Positions 34,645 to 42,999 of a stretch of 64,000 nt of DNA are shown here, piece by piece. Every line of letters starts with the position of its first letter. Position 1 is the stretch's first letter. The position numbers and the translations under genes are program-made. The notes under the pieces were generated by a model. It did not search any database and was not told the DNA's origin. It saw only the letters and a program-made list of their open reading frames with translations. Source of the stretch: Alicyclobacillus sp. SO9 (lineage in GTDB: Bacteria; Bacillota; Bacilli; Alicyclobacillales; Alicyclobacillaceae). The stretch covers positions 3,348,001 to 3,412,000 of the forward strand of contig NZ_CP066339.1 in NCBI RefSeq assembly GCF_016406125.1. Reading direction: 5' to 3'.

Positions 34645-36660
34645 TCACAGTGATAAACCAATAGCTCTCTGAAGGTGATCATGATAATGACGCGACTCGC
34701 GCAAATCTCTAACATCGGCTCGTTCAACAACATGATACGCGCTCTCTTGGCAGTGGGCAAACCCCAATTCGACAAAAGCATCCAATATCAGTCTGATTTC
34801 GTCAGCCATTGCATCCGGCAACACCTCTGCTGCTTCCTCTACAAGCAGCTTCCGACGCGCTCGCAGGAACTTATATAACAATCCAAAGTGCTGGCGTGTA
34901 AGGGGACGAACGAGCCGTCTTGCGTCCACGACGCGAATTTGCGCACTGCGGTTTTGCCTCCACGTATTCAACTCGAGTTCGACGACGGCACTGATCTGTT
35001 CTCCCGGATGAATTCCTCTTATCCAGTCAGGCGCGTTGAACCAAATCATGTCTCTGCGAGCGCCTCCCTCGGATGCGCTCAGTCTGACATGCTGATTCCC
35101 CTTACCTACCATAGCTACAGACTCGACTTTCAACGGCCCCATATAGAAACACAAGGGTGGATTCCCTGGACCATAAGGCGCAAATAATTCTGCCCACTCA
35201 ACTGTCTCCAAATTGGCTTGTGCCAACGGGAGAAAATCGTCTGCCGGCATCAGCCGGTGCTCACGCTCCTCCAATGCAGCAGTCGCCTCTGTGTCGACCG
35301 TCTGTTGGCAAGCTTGGTTAAATGCCCGTTGAAACCCTGTGAGATTGTCTGCGTCAAGTCCACAGCCAATCGCGCCGTCATGCCCGCCAAAGTGAGTCAG
35401 GTACGCTTGGCACTGCTGTGTCAACCGGTACAACGAAGTTCCTTCAGGGGCTCGTCCAGAACCCTTCATAGTTCCGTCTCCGTTGTCTGCCAGAACGATC
35501 ACAGGCTTCTGATAGATATCGACCAGACGAGCAGCCACGATACCTACCACACCTTGGGGCCACGGGCCTGCGACTACATAGCCAGCTGCGTGCCCCGAAA
35601 AGTGTTGACTGCACTGTTCCTGTGCCGCTCGAAACGCTTTGTCTGTCTCAAGTCGACGCTGATTGTTCAGCGTTTCAATTTGCTCTGCCAGTTGAGTTGC
35701 TTCGAGTGCATCCGTTGACATCAGGAGTCGGAACGCCAGTGCAGCACTGTCCATCCGGCCCGCAGCATTCAGCCTGGGCGTAATGCGCCAAAGGGCTGTC
35801 CGGTCCGTTAGTTCTTCCTGCTTGACCCCGGCTGTTGCGCACAGCGAACGCCACCCCGGATGATGTGAAACGCGTAGTGCAGCCAGCCCCTCTCGAATCA
35901 AAAGGCGATTCTCAGGGCTCATTGGCATTACATCTGCCAATGCTCCGAGACTCGCCAAGCCTTTCAACCAAGGCAGCAAATCTTCGATTGCCTCAGAGGA
36001 CACAAGCTGTGTCTCGATACCCGTCGCCAACAGAGCTTCGCTCAGTTTCAGTGCGACACCTGCTCCAGACAGATAAGAGACATCTGCCTGGTGTACAGTT
36101 CGGCGCCAGTGCACCAGAGCAGTTGCGGACGCTGGAACGTCATCTCCCGGTTCGTGATGATCCGTGACAATTACATCCATCCCTAGTTCCATCGCTGCTG
36201 CTACCGCATCCATACTCCGAATTCCATTGTCTACCGTCACCAAAAGAGTTGCTCCCTGCTCCTTCACACGGTGCACAATTTCCTCTGATAAACCGTACCC
36301 ATCCTTGATTCGGTGTGGGATATCGCATAGCCAATCAGCGTCAAGGCTGGAAAGTGCAGAGCATAAAATGGAACTCGCCGTCACGCCGTCCACATCATAG
36401 TCCCCGATGACGGCAATACGCTCCTGCGCGCCAATTCCCTTCAAAATTCTCTCCACTGCTGCATGCATATCGACAAATGTCCAGGGGCTGGTCAAACAAT
36501 CACCGTCAAGGCGCAGCCACTGTTTCGCCTGTTCTATGTCAATTCCGCGCGCGCACAACCAACGCGCCACACGTACAGGTATCTCAACAACCTCAGCCAT
36601 CTGCTCTGCTGTTTCCTGGTTGACCAGAAGGGTCTTCCACAATACTTTTGTCAAACTCAT
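34645..36660 (-). CDS. recJ: Single-stranded-DNA-specific exonuclease RecJ
   Basis: 671-residue DHH-family 5'-3' exonuclease used in recombination and mismatch repair. DHH motifs are present: AVIGDYDVDGVTA, VTVDNGIRS, VTDHHEPGD; the DHHA1 block is HFGGHDGAIGCGLD. The last ~100 residues match the extra C-terminal domain of Bacillus RecJ. GAGGAG just before the ATG. It follows the CDF transporter gene by 6 bp, so it is probably co-transcribed with it. Confidence 0.95.
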   Translation of the reverse strand: MSLTKVLWKTLLVNQETAEQMAEVVEIPVRVARWLCARGIDIEQAKQWLRLDGDCLTSPWTFVDMHAAVERILKGIGAQERIAVIGDYDVDGVTASSILCSALSSLDADWLCDIPHRIKDGYGLSEEIVHRVKEQGATLLVTVDNGIRSMDAVAAAMELGMDVIVTDHHEPGDDVPASATALVHWRRTVHQADVSYLSGAGVALKLSEALLATGIETQLVSSEAIEDLLPWLKGLASLGALADVMPMSPENRLLIREGLAALRVSHHPGWRSLCATAGVKQEELTDRTALWRITPRLNAAGRMDSAALAFRLLMSTDALEATQLAEQIETLNNQRRLETDKAFRAAQEQCSQHFSGHAAGYVVAGPWPQGVVGIVAARLVDIYQKPVIVLADNGDGTMKGSGRAPEGTSLYRLTQQCQAYLTHFGGHDGAIGCGLDADNLTGFQRAFNQACQQTVDTEATAALEEREHRLMPADDFLPLAQANLETVEWAELFAPYGPGNPPLCFYMGPLKVESVAMVGKGNQHVRLSASEGGARRDMIWFNAPDWIRGIHPGEQISAVVELELNTWRQNRSAQIRVVDARRLVRPLTRQHFGLLYKFLRARRKLLVEEAAEVLPDAMADEIRLILDAFVELGFAHCQESAYHVVERADVRDLRESRHYHDHLQRAIGLSL

Positions 36661-36666
36661 TCTCCT

Positions 36667-37569
36667 CTATGGGGTTTCTGGATAATACGGATTTACGTGA
36701 ACGAGCACCTCAACAATCCGCGGAAACACGACACGCAACTCTGTTTTCACGCGTTCAGCCACCTCGTGGCCCTGCTCAACTGAGATCTGTGCGTCTACGC
36801 CAATTTCGACGTCGACGACAATGAACTGACCGTGATCGCGAATCCTGAGGTCGTCTACCCGCTCCACCCCTTTAATCTTGTGCAGAGCAGCATAATACTT
36901 CTCCAGATTCGTTTCTCTGACCTCAACCCGGTCCATCAACGATTGCACGACGTCGGCCACGATTTGATACCCAATAAATACCACAACCAAAGCCACGCCG
37001 GCACCTGCAATGCTGTCCATAAACTTCAACCAGTGAATATGAAATACACGGCCTGCAATCGAAAGTACGATACCGATTAAGGCAGCAATTGACGCATAGA
37101 CATCTGTCCTATGGTCCTTCGCGCTCGCCACCAAACTGTGGCTGTTGAACCGACGACCCAGCCGAACGTTGTATTGGTACAGGATTTCTTTGACGACAAT
37201 GGACGCTGCTGCAACGTACGCCGCCATTGCTTCCGGTGCATGAGGCGGAGCGAATAAGCCTTTAATAGAAGCAATGAATACCTCAATTCCTGCTACGAGC
37301 AACACGAGGGCAACGACAGCGGAGCTGACAAGTTCTGCCCGGCCGTGGCCGTATGGATGGTCTGCGTCCGGCGGTTTTCGTGCCACTTTCAAACCAATCA
37401 TTACTGCAATGGATCCGACAACGTCCGCCCCGGAATGAACGGCGTCCGCAAGCAAAGCACGGCTCCCCGCAACATGACCCACCACCGCCTTGCCAATGGT
37501 AAGGACGATATTTGCAATGGTTCCAATTGCGGCAGCCAGTTGAATTTGTCGCTGCTGCGATTTATCCAC
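36667..37569 (-). CDS. Cation diffusion facilitator (CDF) family metal transporter
   Basis: 300-residue membrane antiporter for divalent metals (Zn, Mn, Fe or Cd). Six hydrophobic helices; metal-site motifs LLADAVHSGADVVGS (helix 2) and SAKDHRTDVYAS (helix 5) carry the H/D residues, with cytosolic PPDADHPYGHGRAE between. The C-terminal ~90 residues form the ZT_dimer domain. Start GTG with AAGGAG about 8-9 nt upstream. The exact metal is undetermined. Confidence 0.93.
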   Translation of the reverse strand: MDKSQQRQIQLAAAIGTIANIVLTIGKAVVGHVAGSRALLADAVHSGADVVGSIAVMIGLKVARKPPDADHPYGHGRAELVSSAVVALVLLVAGIEVFIASIKGLFAPPHAPEAMAAYVAAASIVVKEILYQYNVRLGRRFNSHSLVASAKDHRTDVYASIAALIGIVLSIAGRVFHIHWLKFMDSIAGAGVALVVVFIGYQIVADVVQSLMDRVEVRETNLEKYYAALHKIKGVERVDDLRIRDHGQFIVVDVEIGVDAQISVEQGHEVAERVKTELRVVFPRIVEVLVHVNPYYPETP

Positions 37570-37641
37570 AGGGTTGACTCCTTTGTAACTGCGCTTTCTC
37601 TATACTATCCCAAAATCCCGTATCGGCACAAAAGTCGGCAT

Positions 37642-37672
37642 AAAAATACGCTCCGGCAACGGAGCGTATTTT
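37642..37672 (-). terminator. Rho-independent terminator after secF
   Basis: AAAATACGCTCCG (37643-37655) and CGGAGCGTATTTT (37660-37672), a perfect 13-bp stem with a 4-nt loop. On the minus strand it ends with ATTTTTATG. It lies 23 bp beyond the secF stop. Confidence 0.92.
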
Positions 37673-37694
37673 CAGCCTCATACCCTTGACCCTC

Positions 37695-38618
37695 TCAGCT
37701 GGTCTGCTGCTCTGGTGTCAATTTGTCTTTGCGTCCGTCTTTCATCTGTTTGCCTTTCCACACTACCCAAATCGGGCTGGCGATGAAAATCGAACTGTAG
37801 GCACCGCTGACAAGACCTACAATCAGCGCAAAGGTGAAGTCGTGGATGGACTCTCCGCCAAAGAAATACAGCATAACAGCTGCAATCAGGACGGTGATAA
37901 CTGTGTTAATAGACCTAGACATGGTTTGCCACAGACTCTTGTCCACCATTCGCTCCAATTCCCCAAATGTTCGTGGTTTGGCAATCCCCTGGTTTTCCCG
38001 GATTCGGTCAAAGATAACAATCGTGTCATTGACCGAATAACCAACAATAGTAAGGACCGCAGCCACAAACGGCAAGTCAATGGGCAGACGCAGCAGCGCA
38101 AACACTGACATAACAATAAATGCATCGTGTAGAAGAGCCACAATCGCTGCGACAGCAAAGCGATATTCAAAGCGGATTGAAACGTAAACCACGATAAACA
38201 AGGAGGCTAGGAGAACGGCCCAAACAGCCTTTTTCGAGGTGGTTTGTGCAACGATAGGAGACACCGTTTCGCTGCTGTATTTGGTCGAATGAAACGTCTT
38301 TTTCTCCAACTGTTGAACTTTCGCCAGTTGTGATTGGGTCAACACCGTTGAGAACCGAATCACAGCTGTGTGCCGCTTCGTTCCCGCCACGGTTATCGCA
38401 TTCGGTCCAACAGACAACTGCGCCGCATCAAGCATTTGCCGAACCTTACTCGTATTGACAGTCTGATTCAAGGTCAGTTGAACTCTTGAACCGGCAACAA
38501 AGTCCGTGCCGAGATTGAAGCCCATTGTCAGAAACACGACTAAGCCAGCAACTGTAATCGTCCCGGACAAGATAAAAAACCACATACGGTGACGGATAAT
38601 GTCAAACCGTTTCTTCAC
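37695..38618 (-). CDS. secF: Protein translocase subunit SecF
   Basis: 307-residue membrane protein that with SecD uses the proton gradient to assist Sec export. Visible: MGFNLGTDFVAGSRVQL near the N-terminus and SVNDTIVIFDRIRENQG in the RND-like membrane part, with six helices. Start GTG, with GGGGGG about 9 nt upstream; GTGA overlaps the secD stop. In Bacillus the two are fused as SecDF; here they are separate genes. Confidence 0.95.
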   Translation of the reverse strand: MKKRFDIIRHRMWFFILSGTITVAGLVVFLTMGFNLGTDFVAGSRVQLTLNQTVNTSKVRQMLDAAQLSVGPNAITVAGTKRHTAVIRFSTVLTQSQLAKVQQLEKKTFHSTKYSSETVSPIVAQTTSKKAVWAVLLASLFIVVYVSIRFEYRFAVAAIVALLHDAFIVMSVFALLRLPIDLPFVAAVLTIVGYSVNDTIVIFDRIRENQGIAKPRTFGELERMVDKSLWQTMSRSINTVITVLIAAVMLYFFGGESIHDFTFALIVGLVSGAYSSIFIASPIWVVWKGKQMKDGRKDKLTPEQQTS

Positions 38619-39919
38619 GATTTGGCACCCCCCTTCCGTACTCCGTACCACCAGGGACGCTTCACAATATTGGACTTGGTAAACAGGAGCAACATTGCCC
38701 GACTCAGTAATACGGCTGTCAACATGCTGATGACAATACTAATCATAAGAGCGATGGCGAATCCTCGAATATCTCCGTGCCCGAACCAGTACATCACGCC
38801 GCCGGCAATAAACGTCGTGGCGTTGGCATCGATAATCGCTCTCATTGCCCTCCGATTGCCAGCGATAACAGCCGATTGAATGCTGCGACCGTTTCGTACT
38901 TCATCCTTGATTCTCTCGTAGGTAATGATGTTTGCATCCACTGCCATACCGATTCCGAGAACCAGGGCTGCGAGTCCGGACAGAGTCAAAACCACATGCA
39001 TCCCGCTGAAGGTTCCTAATGTGAGGTACCCGTATGCCACCAATGCCAAGTCAGCTATCAGCCCAGCCATACGGTAAAATACAATCATGAACAGGAAAAT
39101 GATGATGATAGCAGCGAGTCCCGCCCACATGGTGGCCTTCAACGAAGCAAAGCCCAAAGACGGACCAACGCTGTTTGAACTAATCAACTTCAGCGGATAC
39201 GGCAACGCACCTGCATTCAGTTCCTTTGAGAGCGTCTGACAGTACTGCGGCGTAAACGCATCGGGGCCGCTGGTTGGGCCAGATAACTGAGTCTGACCGT
39301 TAGAAATAATGCTGTCAATCGTAGCACTTGTCAGCAGTTTGCCGTTTAAATATGTATAGACCGGCTTGTTCAAATACTTTTTGGTCACTTGAGCCCACTT
39401 TTTCTTGTTTTTAAAGGTCAAGTCAATCACATTTTGCCCGAGTTGGTTCTGAGAGTAGTGCGCATCGCTCTTCAAGTCCTTACCGGTAAGCAACAAGTTG
39501 CTCTTGTCTACCACATACTGACCAGGCACCGTCTTGCCGCTAACCACTTTGGGCTTTGGACCGTAAATTCTGAGCTGCGCCGTCTTGCCAATGACATTCT
39601 CTGCGTTTTGCTGGTTAAACTGGCCCGCAAGTTGTACACGAACTTCATTTTGGCCGCCAGCTTTCTCCAAGTCAATAATCGGAGATGATACACCCAAAGA
39701 GTCCACGCGCATCTGCACTGCCTGGAGTACCGCCTGTACTCCTTTTTGAGTCACGGGCCCTGTACTGGGGGTAGACTCAATCTTGTACAGCAAGTCAAAT
39801 CCGCCTTGCAAATCCAGACCAAGCCGGACTCCTCTCCACAATTGGAACGACGTTCCTGCTGTCAATCCGATAATGACGCACACTATGAGCAAAAAACTCA
39901 AAAAGCGTCCCCATTTCAT
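38615..39919 (-). CDS. secD: Protein translocase subunit SecD
   Basis: 434 residues, six transmembrane helices and a reduced periplasmic P1 domain. Motifs: GVRLGLDLQGGFDLLYKIE, and AAIIIIFLFMIVFYRMAGLIADLAL in the membrane region, followed by GMAVDANIITYERIKDE. AGGAGG lies about 10 nt upstream of the ATG. It ends in a 4-bp overlap with secF. Confidence 0.95.
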   Translation of the reverse strand: MKWGRFLSFLLIVCVIIGLTAGTSFQLWRGVRLGLDLQGGFDLLYKIESTPSTGPVTQKGVQAVLQAVQMRVDSLGVSSPIIDLEKAGGQNEVRVQLAGQFNQQNAENVIGKTAQLRIYGPKPKVVSGKTVPGQYVVDKSNLLLTGKDLKSDAHYSQNQLGQNVIDLTFKNKKKWAQVTKKYLNKPVYTYLNGKLLTSATIDSIISNGQTQLSGPTSGPDAFTPQYCQTLSKELNAGALPYPLKLISSNSVGPSLGFASLKATMWAGLAAIIIIFLFMIVFYRMAGLIADLALVAYGYLTLGTFSGMHVVLTLSGLAALVLGIGMAVDANIITYERIKDEVRNGRSIQSAVIAGNRRAMRAIIDANATTFIAGGVMYWFGHGDIRGFAIALMISIVISMLTAVLLSRAMLLLFTKSNIVKRPWWYGVRKGGAKS

Positions 39920-40028
39920 AAACGCTTGTCCTCCTAAACCAATTCAAGTAGGAAATCGAGAAAATTCAGTGAGGCTGATATAGTCCTGTGGACAACCTCC
40001 TTAGTATAATCAACCTTTATTTCAAAGG

Positions 40029-40454
40029 TCAAACGTCTTCTTCGAAAAACTCTCCCTTATAAGCCGAAATCGTCAGGTGATTCATCAGCGTCCCAATTTG
40101 TAATGACAAAATGGCGTCCACCATCTGATAAAGCGGAATGTCACCCTTGTTGCGACTTTTCACACAGTCCCACACAGTGCCGCCGTTAACCTCCTCATAT
40201 CCAAGAAGACGAAAGTCACTGGCTTTCACCTGGCACAGCTCCATCAGTTCAGGCTGATAGGCATTTGGATTCACAAGGGGCTCCTGTTGAACGCTCAATT
40301 CCGTACGAGTCTGTCTGACTAACGTCTGTTCCTTGTCGCTTTCAGACAGCAAACGTCTTCTATGAAAAGATTCTGCTGTATCAAACAAGTCTTCGCTTGT
40401 CACATTGCCACCTTCTTCATCAACTTGAGAACGAATTTCAAAACGTCCCAACAT
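40029..40454 (-). CDS. comN: ComN-like post-transcriptional regulator
   Basis: 141 residues. The C-terminal ~75 match the ComN (YrzD) family: LMELCQVKASDFRLLGYEEV, VWDCVKSRNKGDIPLYQMVDAILSLQIGTLMNHLTISAYKGE. In B. subtilis ComN regulates comE mRNA at the division site, and its gene lies between secDF and spoVB, exactly the context here. The N-terminal ~65 residues are a charged extension not seen in the ~100-residue Bacillus protein. A weak 6-bp hairpin (ACCTTT/AAAGGT, 40013-40029) abuts the stop. Function is by homology and synteny. Confidence 0.8.
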   Translation of the reverse strand: MLGRFEIRSQVDEEGGNVTSEDLFDTAESFHRRRLLSESDKEQTLVRQTRTELSVQQEPLVNPNAYQPELMELCQVKASDFRLLGYEEVNGGTVWDCVKSRNKGDIPLYQMVDAILSLQIGTLMNHLTISAYKGEFFEEDV

Positions 40455-40590
40455 GTCTCTTTCGCTCTATCGCTATTGAAATCCTGCATTCAAGCCCATC
40501 CACAAGGTCTTTTGTCAGAGACTCGTGCATAAGTTGTCCCAAAGGGACATGCTCACAGCTGTCATCAGTAGAGACGGGGAGTGTAGCAGC

Positions 40591-42174
40591 TTGAATCAAC
40601 GGTCATTTCTCCACGGCGCATTCGTACTCATCGCGGCCGGTCTTGTCACCCGCATCATGGGATTTGTCTACAGAATTTTTCTGACTCGCCTTATCGGCGC
40701 CCAGGGAATCGGTCTTTTTCAACTCGTCTTCCCGCTGCTGAGCCTCGTACTCACATTCGTCACGGCAGGCCTGCCAACCGCCATCTCCAAGCTGGTGGCA
40801 GAGGCCGTCGTACAACGAGACAAAGTGCGGGTCAAACGAATCATGACAGTCAGCAGTACCGTCATCCTCACTTTGGCTGTTGTGTTTACAGTGCTGATGT
40901 GGACTTTGCGCGGGCTTGTACGCACGTACTGGATAACAGATGCGAGAGCTTACCCCGCCTATCTTGCGATGATTCCCATTACCGGCGTGATAGCTGTTGC
41001 AAGTATCTACCGCGGGTATTTTCGCGGATTGCAGGACATGGCACCCACGGCGTGGGGACAAATCATCGAGCAAAGCGTACGGATTTTAAGCATTTGGGTG
41101 TTGGCTGCTTATTTCATTCGCTTCAGCCTTCCTTATGCGGCAGCAGCCGCGATGATGGGTATGGTCCTAGGTGAATTATCCGGTCTGATTTTTCTTATCG
41201 TGCAGCAGCGCCGCAGAGCTCGACTCTCTCAAGTGATTCCCGACGCTCCAAGCCGCAGTCTGGAAACAACCCGGCAAACCTTAAAAGCCTTGGTAGACAT
41301 CGCTGGTCCCGTAACGTTTAGCAGCCTGATTGGCTCACTCATCTTTGCCGTCGAACCCGTGCTCGTCACTCGTGCTTTGCTCCGCGCTGATATTGCAACG
41401 CACATGGCTACTACATTGTACGGAAAATACGGCGGCATGGCCATCCCTTTGTTAGTCTTCCCTACTGTCATAACAGGCGCGCTGGCAGTTAACCTTGTCC
41501 CTTCCGTTTCAGAAGCAGTGGCTGGAGAAGCAAAGGGACGAGTTCGAATTCGTATGGCTCAAAGCTGGCGGGCTACTGCGATGGTTGGCTTTCCAACCAG
41601 CGTGATCTTAACGCTGTTTGCATCGCCGCTGTCGCAAATGATTTTTAATGACGGGACAGCAGGTCCAATCCTGTCCATTATTGCACCAGCTGGATTCTTG
41701 CTGTATCTGCAGGGACCGCTGGCCGGCATTCTCCAAGGAATGAATCACGCAGGCATCGCCATGAGAAACTCCATTGTTGGAGGCATTGCACGACTCGGAT
41801 TCATCTACCTGCTTGCGTCCGACCCCGCTCTTGGAATTAAGGGGGTAGCGTGGGCTGTGACAATTTCCATTTGCTTAACTACCTCTCTGCATTTTTTCAG
41901 CCTCTATCCCAAGATTGGCTTTGCAGTCAACATTGAAGACACCACTCGAATTGCCATTGCTACGCTGATTATGCTTGCGTTCATGGAGTTCATACGACAC
42001 AACGGGCAAGCGTGGGGCAGTGTCCACGTACTGCTTGCGATTGGTATGGGACTCATCATATACAGCGTTTTACTGTGTTCTTTCCGAGTCATCACCTCAA
42101 AAACTGTCCGGAAGATCCCGCGCATCGGTGACATGCTTGCCCAGATTGTTGCGTCTATGCCCTTTGCTGTGTAA
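40591..42174 (+). CDS. spoVB: Stage V sporulation protein B / MOP-family flippase SpoVB
   Basis: 527 residues, about 14 hydrophobic helices, MATE/MOP flippase fold. SpoVB is a candidate lipid II or polysaccharide flippase in spore cortex synthesis. The start is TTG read as MNQRSFLHGAFVLIAAGL, matching SpoVB N-termini, with GGGGAG 9 nt upstream; the frame's earlier start has no site. It is divergent from comN and convergent with the YetF-like gene (12 bp apart). Confidence 0.92.
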   Translation: MNQRSFLHGAFVLIAAGLVTRIMGFVYRIFLTRLIGAQGIGLFQLVFPLLSLVLTFVTAGLPTAISKLVAEAVVQRDKVRVKRIMTVSSTVILTLAVVFTVLMWTLRGLVRTYWITDARAYPAYLAMIPITGVIAVASIYRGYFRGLQDMAPTAWGQIIEQSVRILSIWVLAAYFIRFSLPYAAAAAMMGMVLGELSGLIFLIVQQRRRARLSQVIPDAPSRSLETTRQTLKALVDIAGPVTFSSLIGSLIFAVEPVLVTRALLRADIATHMATTLYGKYGGMAIPLLVFPTVITGALAVNLVPSVSEAVAGEAKGRVRIRMAQSWRATAMVGFPTSVILTLFASPLSQMIFNDGTAGPILSIIAPAGFLLYLQGPLAGILQGMNHAGIAMRNSIVGGIARLGFIYLLASDPALGIKGVAWAVTISICLTTSLHFFSLYPKIGFAVNIEDTTRIAIATLIMLAFMEFIRHNGQAWGSVHVLLAIGMGLIIYSVLLCSFRVITSKTVRKIPRIGDMLAQIVASMPFAV

Positions 42175-42186
42175 TGAATCGCCAGG

Positions 42187-42924
42187 TCAAGGCTGTTTGG
42201 AGGACAGTTCCGCTTTCGATGACGGCGTTGAGTGGGATGGGTCTTTCGGATCTACAACAATGGTGCCGGCACTGTCGATGGCCGCGTAAAATACGTTTTC
42301 CAAGCTAGGATAGCCACGGCGGCGCAGCTCATTTTCAATCCACTGCCGGTCTTTGTTGAGTGAAAGAAGCGTTTTAGCCACAGGATTGCCATCGACAACA
42401 AGAGGCAATGGAATCGTAGCTCCACTGCCTCTGATGTTCATGTCCCGCGGCGTGACTGGAGCCGCATCCGGCTTCGGAAAAACGCTCAGTTCCCCCGACG
42501 TTTCCAGAATCGCAAATTCAACATCCGCGGCATTTGAAAAGCCTTTCTCGCGCAGTTGTGTCAACAGGTCGTGCATAGTATAGTGCATTTTTTTCATTTC
42601 GCTGTCCTTAATCGCACCGTGCTCAATCAAAACCGACGGTTCTCCATCGACCCAATGGCGAAAGCGATGGCTCTTTAACTGCAGCAAGGCTACCGCCAAT
42701 TGTAACAAAACAAGCGAAGCTATTGGAATGAGTGACTGGGGCAGAGAGACCTTCGTATCTTCCATCGGGAGGGTAGAGAGTTCAGCAAGCATGACAGAGA
42801 CGACAAAGTCAAACACGGATAACTGGCCAATTTCTCGTTTTCCCATGATTCGCAGGGCAAACATCACTGCAAAATACAACACAACAATTCGGACAAGAAA
42901 CTCCCACAGCGGTATCGAGCCCAC
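42187..42924 (-). CDS. DUF421 (YetF/YcaP-like) membrane protein
   Basis: 245 residues: three N-terminal helices (WEFLVRIVVLYFAVMFALRI, then GQLSVFDFVVSVMLAELST), then two cytosolic YetF-type domains with VDGEPSVLIEHGAI and ELRRRGYPSLENVFYAAID. In Bacillus such proteins are spore or envelope proteins of unknown function. Start GTG with GAGGGG about 10 nt upstream; the frame runs 21 codons further but without a site. Confidence 0.88.
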   Translation of the reverse strand: MGSIPLWEFLVRIVVLYFAVMFALRIMGKREIGQLSVFDFVVSVMLAELSTLPMEDTKVSLPQSLIPIASLVLLQLAVALLQLKSHRFRHWVDGEPSVLIEHGAIKDSEMKKMHYTMHDLLTQLREKGFSNAADVEFAILETSGELSVFPKPDAAPVTPRDMNIRGSGATIPLPLVVDGNPVAKTLLSLNKDRQWIENELRRRGYPSLENVFYAAIDSAGTIVVDPKDPSHSTPSSKAELSSKQP

Positions 42925-42999
42925 CCTACACACACCCCTCAGCCTGTATCTCTTAGAGGTAGTATGGTCACTTGCGTACTTTGTCATGTAACAGCCGCG

